This document shows positions 35,745-44,609 of a stretch of 64,000 nt of DNA, one piece after another. Source of the DNA: Symsagittifera roscoffensis. Lineage: Eukaryota; Xenacoelomorpha; Acoela; Convolutidae. A program made the translations under genes and the position numbers. The DNA is taken from contig NC_087065.1 in NCBI RefSeq assembly GCF_963678635.1, positions 20,537,623 through 20,601,622 on the forward strand, in the 5' to 3' direction. Within the stretch, counting starts at the first letter, position 1. Each line of letters opens with the position of its first letter. A model generated the notes under the pieces. It was not told where the DNA came from, did not search any database, and saw only the letters and a program-made list of their open reading frames with translations.

Positions 35745-37774
35745 GGATGACTAAAGTGTACACGGTGACCCTGATGATCGGGACTAACGATGTATCAAGG
35801 GGAGAAGCAAGGAAAATAACGAGGCTGCACGACAAGATGAGCTGCCTTCTTGAGGAGCTGAGGATCCAGATGGACCCCATCCTGTTGACAGTATGTACTG
35901 TCCCTTACAACATGATGTTTGATCAGCACGCCTTGGAGATGAATGCAAAGGTGCGGAACCTGAACAGGGTGATCCGAGAGATCCACCGGAAGAGTGTGCT
36001 CCCCGTCGGACTGTTGGACGTGGCGGCGCGCATGGAGCAAGCGGGATTCCCTGAGGACACCTCCAATGATGGAATCCATTTCGATAGACCGAGGGGAGCA
36101 GAGTGGCTCAATGATGTCTTTCAAGGACACATAAACACGCTAGAGGCGGATCTGCTAGAGACAGCCCAATTCACATTAGGGCCACCTCCGAACCCACCAT
36201 TCCTTGCCTCAAGGGCCTTGTCTGGTCGCTTGGGACCGAGAGTTGACACTAGAGACAGTTCAAGGAGCAACCAGACCAGATTGCAGAGTGCCACGCCAAT
36301 GGAGTCTGAGGAGGTGACGTCATCAACACCTCCAGGCTCGGCGATATCCTCAGTGGTAGTGGCACAGAGCAAGCGGGAAAAGAGGTCTATGGAGACCGCT
36401 CGCTTGAGATATCCGGAGAAGGTGAGAGGGCTGGACCTAGAGGGTTTGGAATGCAGGCGAGAATTGGCGGAGACCCTGCGGATTGAACGAGTGTCGCACG
36501 AGGATTTAAACAGACATCATTGCGTGGACTGGCTGAAAGCTCATGAGGCGCACTTCTCGAGAACGAAATTGATGGAGACCGCGGATCTGACCGGAATTCC
36601 CACAAAAGTGATCATGGGACCCATTAACTACAGACCTCTCAAGCTGCTGGGGAGTCCTGGACTCATAGCAGAACCCCCCAAATACCGAACGAGCATCGCC
36701 AGGATCAGGTTGGCGACCCCGGCACAGTTGAAGGTGGTGGACAAGCTGCTCAATCCGGGGGGAATGGGATTGCCAGATGCCGCTTACGAAGGCTCGAAAT
36801 TGGCGGAAGATACCAGGTACGGGAAGCCCTGTGGGAGCACCCAGCTGGCCAAAACCCTGGCAGTTTATGATAGAGCAGATCCAGCTGCTGCGAGAGTAGT
36901 CATTGTGGCGGGATCGGACTTCGAAGGAACGTCTCCTAAGTTGTTCTGGCCGGAGACTCTGATAAACTCTTTGCCAGGAGCTGAATTAAACCAGATGTTA
37001 ACTCTGGTGGTGGCAATAAAGTCGGAGATGCCCTGTGAGCCTGAGCTGCTATTGTTTGCAGGAATGAATGATCACCTGCACGCGATGGGACTTCTTGAGC
37101 AGCTGAAGGGCAATGAAATTCCGACATCGAGGAAGATATGGGAAGCCATTCAGGCGTTGTTTGCAGCGATGAATGAAGTGCAAGAGAATGTTGTCTCGAG
37201 ATTTGGATCCAAGACGAAGGTGGTGTTCACCACATCCCCTGGATACGCGAATATGCCACCCGCCCTACAATTCGTGTACGCGGTCTTGATCCTAATAGCA
37301 GAGGGGAACGAATGGCGGATTCTAATGGCAGCCCCCAATCGGGAGTTGGAGCCATCGAACCTGAGGCTTCGCAAGTCAGAATTGGCGGCGGCATGGGCGG
37401 ACATATCTCATGCACTGAGGGGCTTTTATGGATTAGCCGACATCCTGATCGTATTGGACGAGGTGCTCTTGCTAGAGATATCGAACTTTGCCAGACAACT
37501 TAAGTTCAGCCCAGTCATCGGGGACGATCACCCGGCGATAAGCCAATTGACGGACAGCTTGTGGTTTCGGAGCATGGAGGTGAAGATCACAAATTCCACC
37601 GGCAAGTCTAGAGGTCCGAGCAACGAGAGAAAAAATGTGGCCGACACGGAGAAGCAATTAGAGTCGATGAAATATCGCCTGACGCAAGAGAATGGCTGGT
37701 GGCCAATTTTGACACCAAGGCTGGAGAACGCAACGAATAAGACGAGGGAGGAAGCACCACCCCTCGTGAAATAA
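35738..37774 (+). CDS. E2 ORF4 C-terminal part: SGNH block III-V and alpha/beta half
   Basis: 678 codons continuing ORF4. SGNH block III MIGTNDVSRG lies near residue 14 and block V NDGIHFD near 110, completing Ser-Gly-Asn-Asp/His. A variable linker follows, then the conserved C-terminal half: VVIVAGSDF (~390), LLLFAGMNDHL (~440), FTTSPGYANMPPALQFVYAV (~490) and ISNFARQLK (~583), each with a counterpart in E1. GSD and GMNDHL resemble weak block I and III motifs, so this half may be a second SGNH-like unit. Stop TAA at 37772; the same frame continues open to 38107. Confidence 0.85.
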   Translation: MLGMTKVYTVTLMIGTNDVSRGEARKITRLHDKMSCLLEELRIQMDPILLTVCTVPYNMMFDQHALEMNAKVRNLNRVIREIHRKSVLPVGLLDVAARMEQAGFPEDTSNDGIHFDRPRGAEWLNDVFQGHINTLEADLLETAQFTLGPPPNPPFLASRALSGRLGPRVDTRDSSRSNQTRLQSATPMESEEVTSSTPPGSAISSVVVAQSKREKRSMETARLRYPEKVRGLDLEGLECRRELAETLRIERVSHEDLNRHHCVDWLKAHEAHFSRTKLMETADLTGIPTKVIMGPINYRPLKLLGSPGLIAEPPKYRTSIARIRLATPAQLKVVDKLLNPGGMGLPDAAYEGSKLAEDTRYGKPCGSTQLAKTLAVYDRADPAAARVVIVAGSDFEGTSPKLFWPETLINSLPGAELNQMLTLVVAIKSEMPCEPELLLFAGMNDHLHAMGLLEQLKGNEIPTSRKIWEAIQALFAAMNEVQENVVSRFGSKTKVVFTTSPGYANMPPALQFVYAVLILIAEGNEWRILMAAPNRELEPSNLRLRKSELAAAWADISHALRGFYGLADILIVLDEVLLLEISNFARQLKFSPVIGDDHPAISQLTDSLWFRSMEVKITNSTGKSRGPSNERKNVADTEKQLESMKYRLTQENGWWPILTPRLENATNKTREEAPPLVK

Positions 37775-38107
37775 GTCTGGAGTTTTCTGGAGAAACAACT
37801 GGAGCTGGCCGAAGGAAGAGGCATGACGGTGGCTAGATTTGTCTCGGCCGCCAATGAAGTGACGATTGGAGGGTTCTGGAGCGAGCACGCCGAGGGTGAG
37901 CTGAAAACTAGAAGGGATCGTGAGATTCTTAAGTTCTTGAGTCCTTGCTGGGGGAAAGAATTCATGGCAGGAATGTTCGGCACCACGGCGACTATCTTTG
38001 GAGCCTTCGTGCAGGAGATACTGGGCATTGCCCATCAGCCTGCTCTTGGCTTTATATCTGGTCTACCCCAGATACTTGTTCAACATGGGCCCAGCGTACA
38101 TGTTTAG
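37775..38107 (+). other. E2 ORF4-ORF5 junction, open in the ORF4 frame
   Basis: After the ORF4 TAA the same frame stays open for 110 codons (VARFVSAANEVTIGGFWSEH), with a hydrophobic patch near MAGMFGTTATIFGAFVQEIL. It overlaps the start of the ORF5 frame. The equivalent stretch in E1 (4345-4548) is also open. Together with same-phase continuation, this suggests ORF4 and ORF5 were one reading frame, later broken by a stop and an indel. Confidence 0.4.
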
Positions 38108-39923
38108 TCGAGGAGTAGAGACACTTCGGGTTGATGGGTATCTGGCACTAGTACTCTTGACCCATGGGGAATTGGTGTCATTTCATCGATTGATGGAATA
38201 TGGGGAGCCCCTGTCTATGGGGAAAGTCCACTCGAGCATCGAAACCTACTCCTACAAGTGTGCCGCGGGGTTGAAGACGTTGTTAGTGCAATACCTCATG
38301 ATGCAGAATCGGCACATGACGGGTGAAGATAAGAAGCCAACATCGAGAGAAGAATGGAAGAAGATGAATGGAGGGATGCCTCTGTTGACGGACCTGTGCC
38401 TGGCAATGAGGTCGGACCCGATGGGGATAATCCGGGGTCTAGAGGAGGTGGTGACCTGCATTTACGGTCCAGCAGTGACGTACGCATTCCCAGACCCCCT
38501 GGTAACAACGTATCGTTACTCTGTGACGCACTTGAGTCTTATCAGCGTACTGGATGGGACGGCGCTCAATTGGTGTCGGCAGGAGGTGCTTAGAGCACAA
38601 ATGAGTGATACGGTACTCTTTGGAAAAGTGAAAGATGCCGAGCTGATAGTGTACAACTTCAGGGGGCAGATGCAATGTAGAATGGGAGGCAAGCGAGAGG
38701 GTCCCATCGAAACGTATCCCAAGTTCTGGAACTTGAACCCAGTGACGGCAGACGGACGAGAGATCTTGAGGATTCCTGCTGGGAAGGAAAGCTTTGCACT
38801 GGTCAAGAGGGAGCTGGAGGCCATAATGGAGAAAGAAATCCTGCCAGCCAACATGCCTGAGTTCCCTATAGTTAGGAGGATGACCTTGGGAATGAACAGC
38901 CCCTTGGTAGTTCCATCCATAATGGCGAGGATGACTTCGGAAGAAATGCAGAAGTACTTCACTGATGGCTGGGACCCCCTGTTCGTCGGCTATACGGCGG
39001 CGGTTTACTTCCACACTAGTGAGGCGAAAATAAACTCGTGGACGACGCAAGCAAAAAAGATGAGAGGCTCGCAGCCCCCTGGATATGAGGTGCGAAAGGT
39101 CTTGAGAGCTCTTGAGCAGGAGGGACTGGATAATATGCTACCAATATGGGATGATGGCAGGATGATCATGATGGAGGGGCATGTCGCGTTGGTGGACGAC
39201 ATGAAATTTGCAACAAGAAAGTATAGGGCACCCTACGGCTTAGAACAGGTGGAAATGAGACAGGAAGGAAAAGAACTGGATGCTGCAGGTCAACTGTACG
39301 TGGCCCTGACGGAATACAAGAGGTTGGATCCGGCGACACCATCACCACTGTCAGTGGATACACCTGGAGACAAGAGGAGTGGACTCGTGGAGGACCGGTT
39401 CAAAAGAATTCTCGAGAGAAGAAGAAATGAGTCAGAAGAAGAGAGTATGGATGAAACTCTCAGCGAAGCCGGTGAGGACATGGAAGTGGGGAATACGCCT
39501 GAACCGAGACCATCAGGGGAGGAGCTCACCACTCAAGAGCTGTTGAAAGACTTGAGCGAGGAGAATTGGGCAGATACTGCCACTCCACCGCTGACCCCGT
39601 CCCCCCTGAAGAATCTGGAGTTGCCATTGGCAAGCGAGACGTCCAATATGGGGATGATACTCTTGAGCTCGGAGGAAAGGGAAAAGAATACTTTCGAAGG
39701 AAATAGGGACATGTTCCTGGGGTCTCTGAAGGACGATGCTTGGCAGGAGTTCTTGAAGGAGTTCAATCAAGAAGTGGGCAGCGAGACGACGCTGGACAAA
39801 TTCAAGGAGGAACTGTGGGACACAGTTGTGAAGTTTGGAGTTCCGCTTCTGATAGGAACGGGCCTGGATGAGAAGGCGAGAAAAGAGCTGCTGAACAAGC
39901 TGATAGAGCTGAGGAATTCATGA
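37998..39923 (+). CDS. E2 ORF5, conserved unknown protein
   Basis: 641 codons; homology with E1 begins around residue 12 (LLALYLVYPRYLFNMGPAYM) and continues through GMPLLTDLCLAMRSDPMGII, IYGPAVTYAFPD, LNWCRQ, QCRMG and KFWNLNPV. The middle is followed by a charged variable zone (~450-570). The last ~65 residues (SLKDDAWQEFLKEFNQEVGS) match a separate frame of E1 at 1960-2700. No recognised domain, signal peptide, transmembrane span or cysteine cluster. It ends in TGA at 39921-39923; ORF6 lies downstream in the same reading phase, separated by two stops. A structural role alongside Gag, or a role in a nucleoprotein complex, is possible but there is no direct evidence. Confidence 0.75.
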   Translation: MEPSCRRYWALPISLLLALYLVYPRYLFNMGPAYMFSRGVETLRVDGYLALVLLTHGELVSFHRLMEYGEPLSMGKVHSSIETYSYKCAAGLKTLLVQYLMMQNRHMTGEDKKPTSREEWKKMNGGMPLLTDLCLAMRSDPMGIIRGLEEVVTCIYGPAVTYAFPDPLVTTYRYSVTHLSLISVLDGTALNWCRQEVLRAQMSDTVLFGKVKDAELIVYNFRGQMQCRMGGKREGPIETYPKFWNLNPVTADGREILRIPAGKESFALVKRELEAIMEKEILPANMPEFPIVRRMTLGMNSPLVVPSIMARMTSEEMQKYFTDGWDPLFVGYTAAVYFHTSEAKINSWTTQAKKMRGSQPPGYEVRKVLRALEQEGLDNMLPIWDDGRMIMMEGHVALVDDMKFATRKYRAPYGLEQVEMRQEGKELDAAGQLYVALTEYKRLDPATPSPLSVDTPGDKRSGLVEDRFKRILERRRNESEEESMDETLSEAGEDMEVGNTPEPRPSGEELTTQELLKDLSEENWADTATPPLTPSPLKNLELPLASETSNMGMILLSSEEREKNTFEGNRDMFLGSLKDDAWQEFLKEFNQEVGSETTLDKFKEELWDTVVKFGVPLLIGTGLDEKARKELLNKLIELRNS

Positions 39924-40166
39924 TCGAAGACTAGAGAAGAAAAATGTGAAGACAGCTCTACTCTGAAACAAAAAACTGTAGATAAAATAGTTGATGATAT
40001 AGAAGGGGATAAGGTTGGGACTAGTAATATGATTAAAAGTAATAATGGCTCGAGTAGGGGGAGGCAAGAGTTGGAAGGGTTGGAGGTAGACAGAGAGGTC
40101 GAATCAGTGATGGTAACCACAACACCCTCAAGCAGAGATGTGAAAACTCGCAAGAGGTAGAGAGAA
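39924..40166 (+). other. E2 ORF5-ORF6 linker, two in-frame stops
   Basis: 243 bp in the same phase as ORF5 and ORF6, interrupted only by TGA at 39921 and TAG at ~40158. The translated linker is charged and of low complexity. In E1 the corresponding junction has no stop, so these stops may be recent mutations, or ORF6 may start anew at the ATG at 40167. Confidence 0.5.
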
Positions 40167-43100
40167 GTGGAGGGATTGGGTAGTCCTTCAGTGGATGCTG
40201 TCTCGGAAGGAAACTTGAGAGAGACGGCGCCCATGGTTTTGGCTCGATGCAAGACGGCGGCATACAAGAGCAACACGGAGCTCAGAAGACCACTCGAAGT
40301 AGAGAGGGAAATAGAGGCTTCCACCAGTTCGACATCGGAGGAAGACTTTAAGCCTCAGAAGATAAACGTGAAGAGAGGTTCAACGAGCGGACAGACATGG
40401 GAAGTGGATGTCGGCAAAGAATGGGTTTCGAAGGCACACCAGGCCACGGGGAAGCAAGTGACGAGTGATCCACTGGAGAGGAACAAAACAAGGAACACCT
40501 CCCGGACATGGTGGGTGGCCCTCGAGACATTGAAGGAAATGGAAGACTGCTTGAAGAAGTTGGACAGTGGAGTGGCTCGCAAACGACGCAATTGGGCCAC
40601 CCAGCAAAAGGCTGAGGTTAACAAGATAGAATTGGCGAATCAGCTGAAGAGGTCCTGGCAGAACTTGTTGAAGGATCATTTCGAAGAGGCAATGAGGACA
40701 TCCTCATCAGCACCGCCATTGATGGCGAATCCCTTCATTAGAACCGCAGGACAATTGATGTTCACCTGGAGTCTGGTGGGAATAGAGTTAGAGACATTGA
40801 CCTCATATGACAGGCTGAAGTTGGGAAGCAAGAAGCTAGATGTGTATCAAGCACTGATGCAACACGTGGCCAGGGATAATTCAGGCTTGAGCCTGGCTAG
40901 GAGGAAGGATGCCACATGTTTCTTGAGATGGATAATGTCAATGATGTCTGACAGCACTATCTTGGCGTGCCACCAAAGAGCAAGCGGAAGTAGAACCGTG
41001 GAAAAAAGAGTCTCAACGATCATCTTAAACGTGTATCAGAGTACTGGAATAGAGAAGGAAGATGGTTCCAGACTATCCCTAGAGAACCACAGAAAGCTAG
41101 ATGAGGTGCGGAGGTTTTTTAACAAGAAGTTCGAAGAAGAACATGATGTTCACCGTAACCTGGCCTCGTCAGAGCAGTACTCGAGACCCAGCGAGAAGGG
41201 GGAATACCAATACGTGTCAGGAGTGATGGGAATAGCCTACAACCCCTTCTTAGACTCAGAAACTGGAGGCGCTCACAGGAACCACGAGGTAGCGGAGCTG
41301 CTGAAGTTTTGGACAGAAAGAATAATGGAAATAGACGCGGTGGAGAAAGAGAGGCCGAGCCTGGCCCTGATTCTTGAGAAAACACCGGAGGTGGTGAGCA
41401 TACCGCGCTCGAACAAGAGAGTTGAAGTGAACATGGGTGATGGCAATGGCTTGCTGATCACGAACTTGGGAGTGGTATGGAAGTTACTAAGACCCTCCTG
41501 GTGCCCACATCCCCACGCGAGTCTGATCGAGGAGACCACCGAACGGGTGAGCTTAGCTCCAACGGAAGATGAAGATTTGGCAAAGTTGAGTGTGGTGCAC
41601 AAACTGATCTTACCTCAGATGAAGGAGTCAGGAGAAAAGACGAACAGTCTCGAGTCAGCAAAGAAGATGGAGCCGGGTAGCTGTCTGGATTCTACGTGTG
41701 GGAGTGGAGAGCGCACCTGCGATGGACGATCATGTGTCAGGATATTGTCCTTTCAAAAAGAAGATCTGGTTACTTGGTTTGGAGACATCACGGAAAGGGA
41801 GAAAAGTGAAGTACAAATAGTGGCGGAGTGTTACGCGAGAACTAAGGTGAACATAGCGACAGCTCTCGGATTCTTCTCGAGAATGTGTAGTCTGCAGTCA
41901 CTGGAGAGGCTAGAGTCTGAACACCATTTAGTGACGGCGTTGAGCGTGGAATCATGGCCGGGAGTGTTGCAGGTGACTCAAAAACATATCCGGAGCTGGA
42001 AGGTTGGTCTCGAGGCGGAAATGGGGTTTCCCATGAGCGAAGCTTATGGCCTGCCATTGAACGCAAAATCCCTGATAGGGTCAATGATGGCCAATTTGTG
42101 CGGAAGCCACTACCCACTGCACATGGCGATGGTGGAAGCATCCAGCCAGAGAATATTGGTGGACAAGGCCTTCTCAGTGCCCAAGTGCGTGAGGTTGGCT
42201 CGCGTATCGCATCACTCGCACAAGTTGTTGAGGAAAATCAGAGGGACAGTACCGAAGGAGTTGAGAGATGACTTGAGTGAAATCTGGGGAGAAGAGCTTT
42301 TGAAGTTGGAAAGTGATAACACAAGCAATCACGAGAGACAGAACGTGATCGGAAAACCTGTGGGGGGTACTCCAAACATGGGAGAGAACGACACGATGCA
42401 TGAGAAAATGATGGAGCTTGAGCCTCTCTTGGAAGCCTCGGGAGAGCGTAACCTCAGGAGCATTGAGATCACCCATGGAGAATGCCCATGCCACTGTTTG
42501 GCACAAACGGTGTGGTATCCAGATCACAAGAACTTTTGCCTGGTGTGGGATATAGAAGAAATTCGGTCGATCGGACTACCGGATCACCGGCAGAAGGTTA
42601 CGCTCTTAGTAGTGAGTACGATGCTGGCTCTGAGATGGTTAGATGAGAATATAACGAAGTATCGGGAAGCGACGACGCCAACTGCTGAATCAATATATGC
42701 GATAGACTACAGCAGGAGACTCGAGTTGTTTGAGACTGCGTGCAAAGTATTCGCCATACCAACGGAAGTCAGACACATATGGAGCCGTTTGAGGTACTTT
42801 CCATGTTTTCGAGCGACACTGACGTCTTGGATATACATGACAACGAAAGATCACATGAGAAAGCATCAAAAGGAATATCGACAATTCCAGGCCGAGATTG
42901 GGCCGGAAGCTTTCAAGAGACCCCTGTTAACCCATCGAAATGCGATCACGACAGGATGGAAGAGAGTGGGTAAAATGTCTAGAGACAATACCAAAGCGAG
43001 GGAATCAATACTAGAGGAAGACTTGGCGAAGAACGTGAGCTTGAGCCTGCACAACTCCTTTTGTTTGAACAGGGAATCTAGAGTGAAGGCACTACCCAAC

Positions 43101-43244
43101 CAGGCAATGAGGTTGCAGGAGCAAAGAGAATGGATGCGATCCTACGAACAGCTGAAGGCTTGGGAGGAGATCGTGATTAGCTCCGATGATGAAGAAGAAC
43201 TGTTGAGACAGTTTACCGTATCTAGTACAAAGAGTGCGAGATGA
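40167..43244 (+). CDS. E2 ORF6, conserved unknown protein
   Basis: 1,025 codons, the largest open frame in E2. Residues ~80-730 align with the E1 edge ORF (1-1959), including RSWQNLLKDHFEEAM, TALGFFSRMCSLQSLERLE and FSVPKCVRLARVS. Beyond that, cysteine/histidine-rich stretches GECPCHCLAQTVWYPDH and HKNFC (~770-795) could bind metal, and WSRLRYFPCFRATLTSW lies near 875; E1 sequence there is outside the window. There is no signal peptide, furin-like site or membrane anchor, so it is not envelope-like. No family recognised. ATG 40167 is the first after the linker stop. Confidence 0.75.
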   Translation: MEGLGSPSVDAVSEGNLRETAPMVLARCKTAAYKSNTELRRPLEVEREIEASTSSTSEEDFKPQKINVKRGSTSGQTWEVDVGKEWVSKAHQATGKQVTSDPLERNKTRNTSRTWWVALETLKEMEDCLKKLDSGVARKRRNWATQQKAEVNKIELANQLKRSWQNLLKDHFEEAMRTSSSAPPLMANPFIRTAGQLMFTWSLVGIELETLTSYDRLKLGSKKLDVYQALMQHVARDNSGLSLARRKDATCFLRWIMSMMSDSTILACHQRASGSRTVEKRVSTIILNVYQSTGIEKEDGSRLSLENHRKLDEVRRFFNKKFEEEHDVHRNLASSEQYSRPSEKGEYQYVSGVMGIAYNPFLDSETGGAHRNHEVAELLKFWTERIMEIDAVEKERPSLALILEKTPEVVSIPRSNKRVEVNMGDGNGLLITNLGVVWKLLRPSWCPHPHASLIEETTERVSLAPTEDEDLAKLSVVHKLILPQMKESGEKTNSLESAKKMEPGSCLDSTCGSGERTCDGRSCVRILSFQKEDLVTWFGDITEREKSEVQIVAECYARTKVNIATALGFFSRMCSLQSLERLESEHHLVTALSVESWPGVLQVTQKHIRSWKVGLEAEMGFPMSEAYGLPLNAKSLIGSMMANLCGSHYPLHMAMVEASSQRILVDKAFSVPKCVRLARVSHHSHKLLRKIRGTVPKELRDDLSEIWGEELLKLESDNTSNHERQNVIGKPVGGTPNMGENDTMHEKMMELEPLLEASGERNLRSIEITHGECPCHCLAQTVWYPDHKNFCLVWDIEEIRSIGLPDHRQKVTLLVVSTMLALRWLDENITKYREATTPTAESIYAIDYSRRLELFETACKVFAIPTEVRHIWSRLRYFPCFRATLTSWIYMTTKDHMRKHQKEYRQFQAEIGPEAFKRPLLTHRNAITTGWKRVGKMSRDNTKARESILEEDLAKNVSLSLHNSFCLNRESRVKALPNQAMRLQEQREWMRSYEQLKAWEEIVISSDDEEELLRQFTVSSTKSAR

Positions 43245-43674
43245 GTGGATGGTTCGAATGGATCTTGAGTCTTGAGAGGGGAAAGGGGGCTTGAGCGTGG
43301 ATCCGGGTGAAACTTGGATTCACGAAAAAGAAGTTTTAACAATGCAAATATTGTTATTAATATACTATATTTACTATATAAAAGGAAATACTGCATGACA
43401 ATTTCCTGATTGAATGGGACAAAAGAAATTTTAAATGATTGGCTTAAAAAGCGAGAATTCAAGGGTGCAGGTGTGTGCAGATTTTGATTGCTGTTTAGCG
43501 ATAGTGTGAGAATTTTACATGGCCGTGAATTTTTGGGGTGTAGATAAGCTTAAGTCTGCTGCAAACTTCTGTAAATGACCACTGGCACTGTACCTTGAGC
43601 AACACTCGGTTTTCGGGGACTCACTGGCAGACGACAGCACGCGATGAGGACATCGATCTCGAGTCCGGGGAGTA
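43245..43674 (+). other. E2 3' noncoding region before LTR
   Basis: 430 bp between ORF6 and the 3' LTR. A purine-rich tract GAGAGGGGAAAGGGGGC near 43273-43290 could be a polypurine tract but lies ~385 bp upstream of the LTR; directly before the LTR only GGGGAG is present. CTTGAG occurs four times. The plus-strand priming site is therefore unclear. Confidence 0.5.
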
Positions 43675-44575
43675 TGTGCCAGTCGGTCATATTTGGAAGT
43701 TTGACCTTGAGAAAAGCGCAAAACACTTGATTTTGGAGTGAAATTTAATTTTTCAAAAATTCGAATGGAGCCTGTCATGCACGATTTTCTCGCGATAACT
43801 GAAAGTCAAAGAGAAGTCAGAACAATCGAGTGACAATCGCGGGAAAGTTGCAAGATAAATCAGTAGGAAATTGCCATTCGCAATTTCCGAGACAATAATA
43901 ATCTAGAGTAGAGCTGTCCTATTTGAAATAGAAGACAGAGTGTTCCTGAGAACTGGACAATTATCCACCTGGTCAACTATTCGAACTGGACCAGAGTAAA
44001 CCTTCGGTGGAAAGGTGGACAGCTTGAGTGTCCCAATGGTCCACATAAAACTGCATTCTAGAGTACAAACTTATTCCTGTTGTTGAAACTGGCAAACATT
44101 AAACTCATTTAGTTACACTATTTAATTCTTGAGTTGCTTACCGACTTAATTACTCCCAATTCTTGAGCGTGCTACAATGTGAGTACCAATTTAAATTTCT
44201 AGAGTGTGTTTCATGATTGTTATGTTGAGGTAAGGCGAGTTTTAGGTTGATCCATCTGAAATGGATCAAAGTTCCACCGTCTAATAAAAAGTAACTTAAC
44301 GGATTGTTCCAACCCGGTTTTTAACGGCGTTCATGTATTTTGGGTATCTAGAGACCTAAGTATGGGGACGTTCTTAATTCTAGAGTGGGGGGATATTTTA
44401 GTAGTAGCCTTTAAGCTGTAACGGGTCGTAGTCTCATGTCACAAACGAACCGAATTGGCTCCGACTGATTTGAGGTAGAAAAACACAAGAGATAGTGTCC
44501 CTGACTCTTGAGCCAATGGTTATAGGGCCTATTTTTCTTAAGCCTCATGTGTGACTACAGTAGACGAATGTTACA
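43675..44575 (+). repeat. E2 3' LTR
   Basis: 901 bp, direct repeat of 22259-23159 with about a dozen differences, for example a 3-bp deletion near 43808 and a 2-bp insertion near 44287. Ends TGTGCC...GTTACA. The next exon of the host gene begins 34 bp after it. Confidence 0.93.
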
Positions 44576-44609
44576 TGACCAAATTAATGCTTTTTCATTT
44601 TTTTTCAGA

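Larger units (their letters stand above)
22259..44575 (+). mobile_element. E2: complete giant Ty3/gypsy-type LTR retroelement, 22.3 kb
   Basis: Flanked by two 901-bp direct repeats (22259-23159, 43675-44575) that differ by roughly a dozen substitutions and small indels. Inside are a primer-binding site, a 2.65-kb leader with two tandem arrays, gag, PR, RT, RNase H, IN, a macro domain, a 0.5-kb spacer, an SGNH-hydrolase ORF and two large unassigned ORFs. All large reading regions have counterparts in E1 in the same order. Several indels and stops break pol, so this copy is unlikely to be autonomous, though LTR similarity implies fairly recent insertion. Flanking bases (TTGA left, TGAC right) do not form a clean target-site duplication. 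It lies in the intron upstream of the first visible exon of a HEXIM-like gene. Confidence 0.93.

Noticed and set aside
41680-41740. Zinc-binding cluster in E2 ORF6 (CLDSTC...CDGRSC)
   Set aside because: The cysteines are not kept in the E1 counterpart near 700-770, so a structural metal site is not supported.
33895-43244. ORF4-6 as an env gene, making E2 an endogenous retrovirus
   Set aside because: No signal peptide, transmembrane anchor, fusion peptide-like stretch or furin-type site seen, and ORF4 is an SGNH hydrolase.
43273-43290. Purine-rich tract as the polypurine tract of E2
   Set aside because: It lies ~385 bp from the LTR; a polypurine tract normally abuts the 3' LTR. Left undecided.
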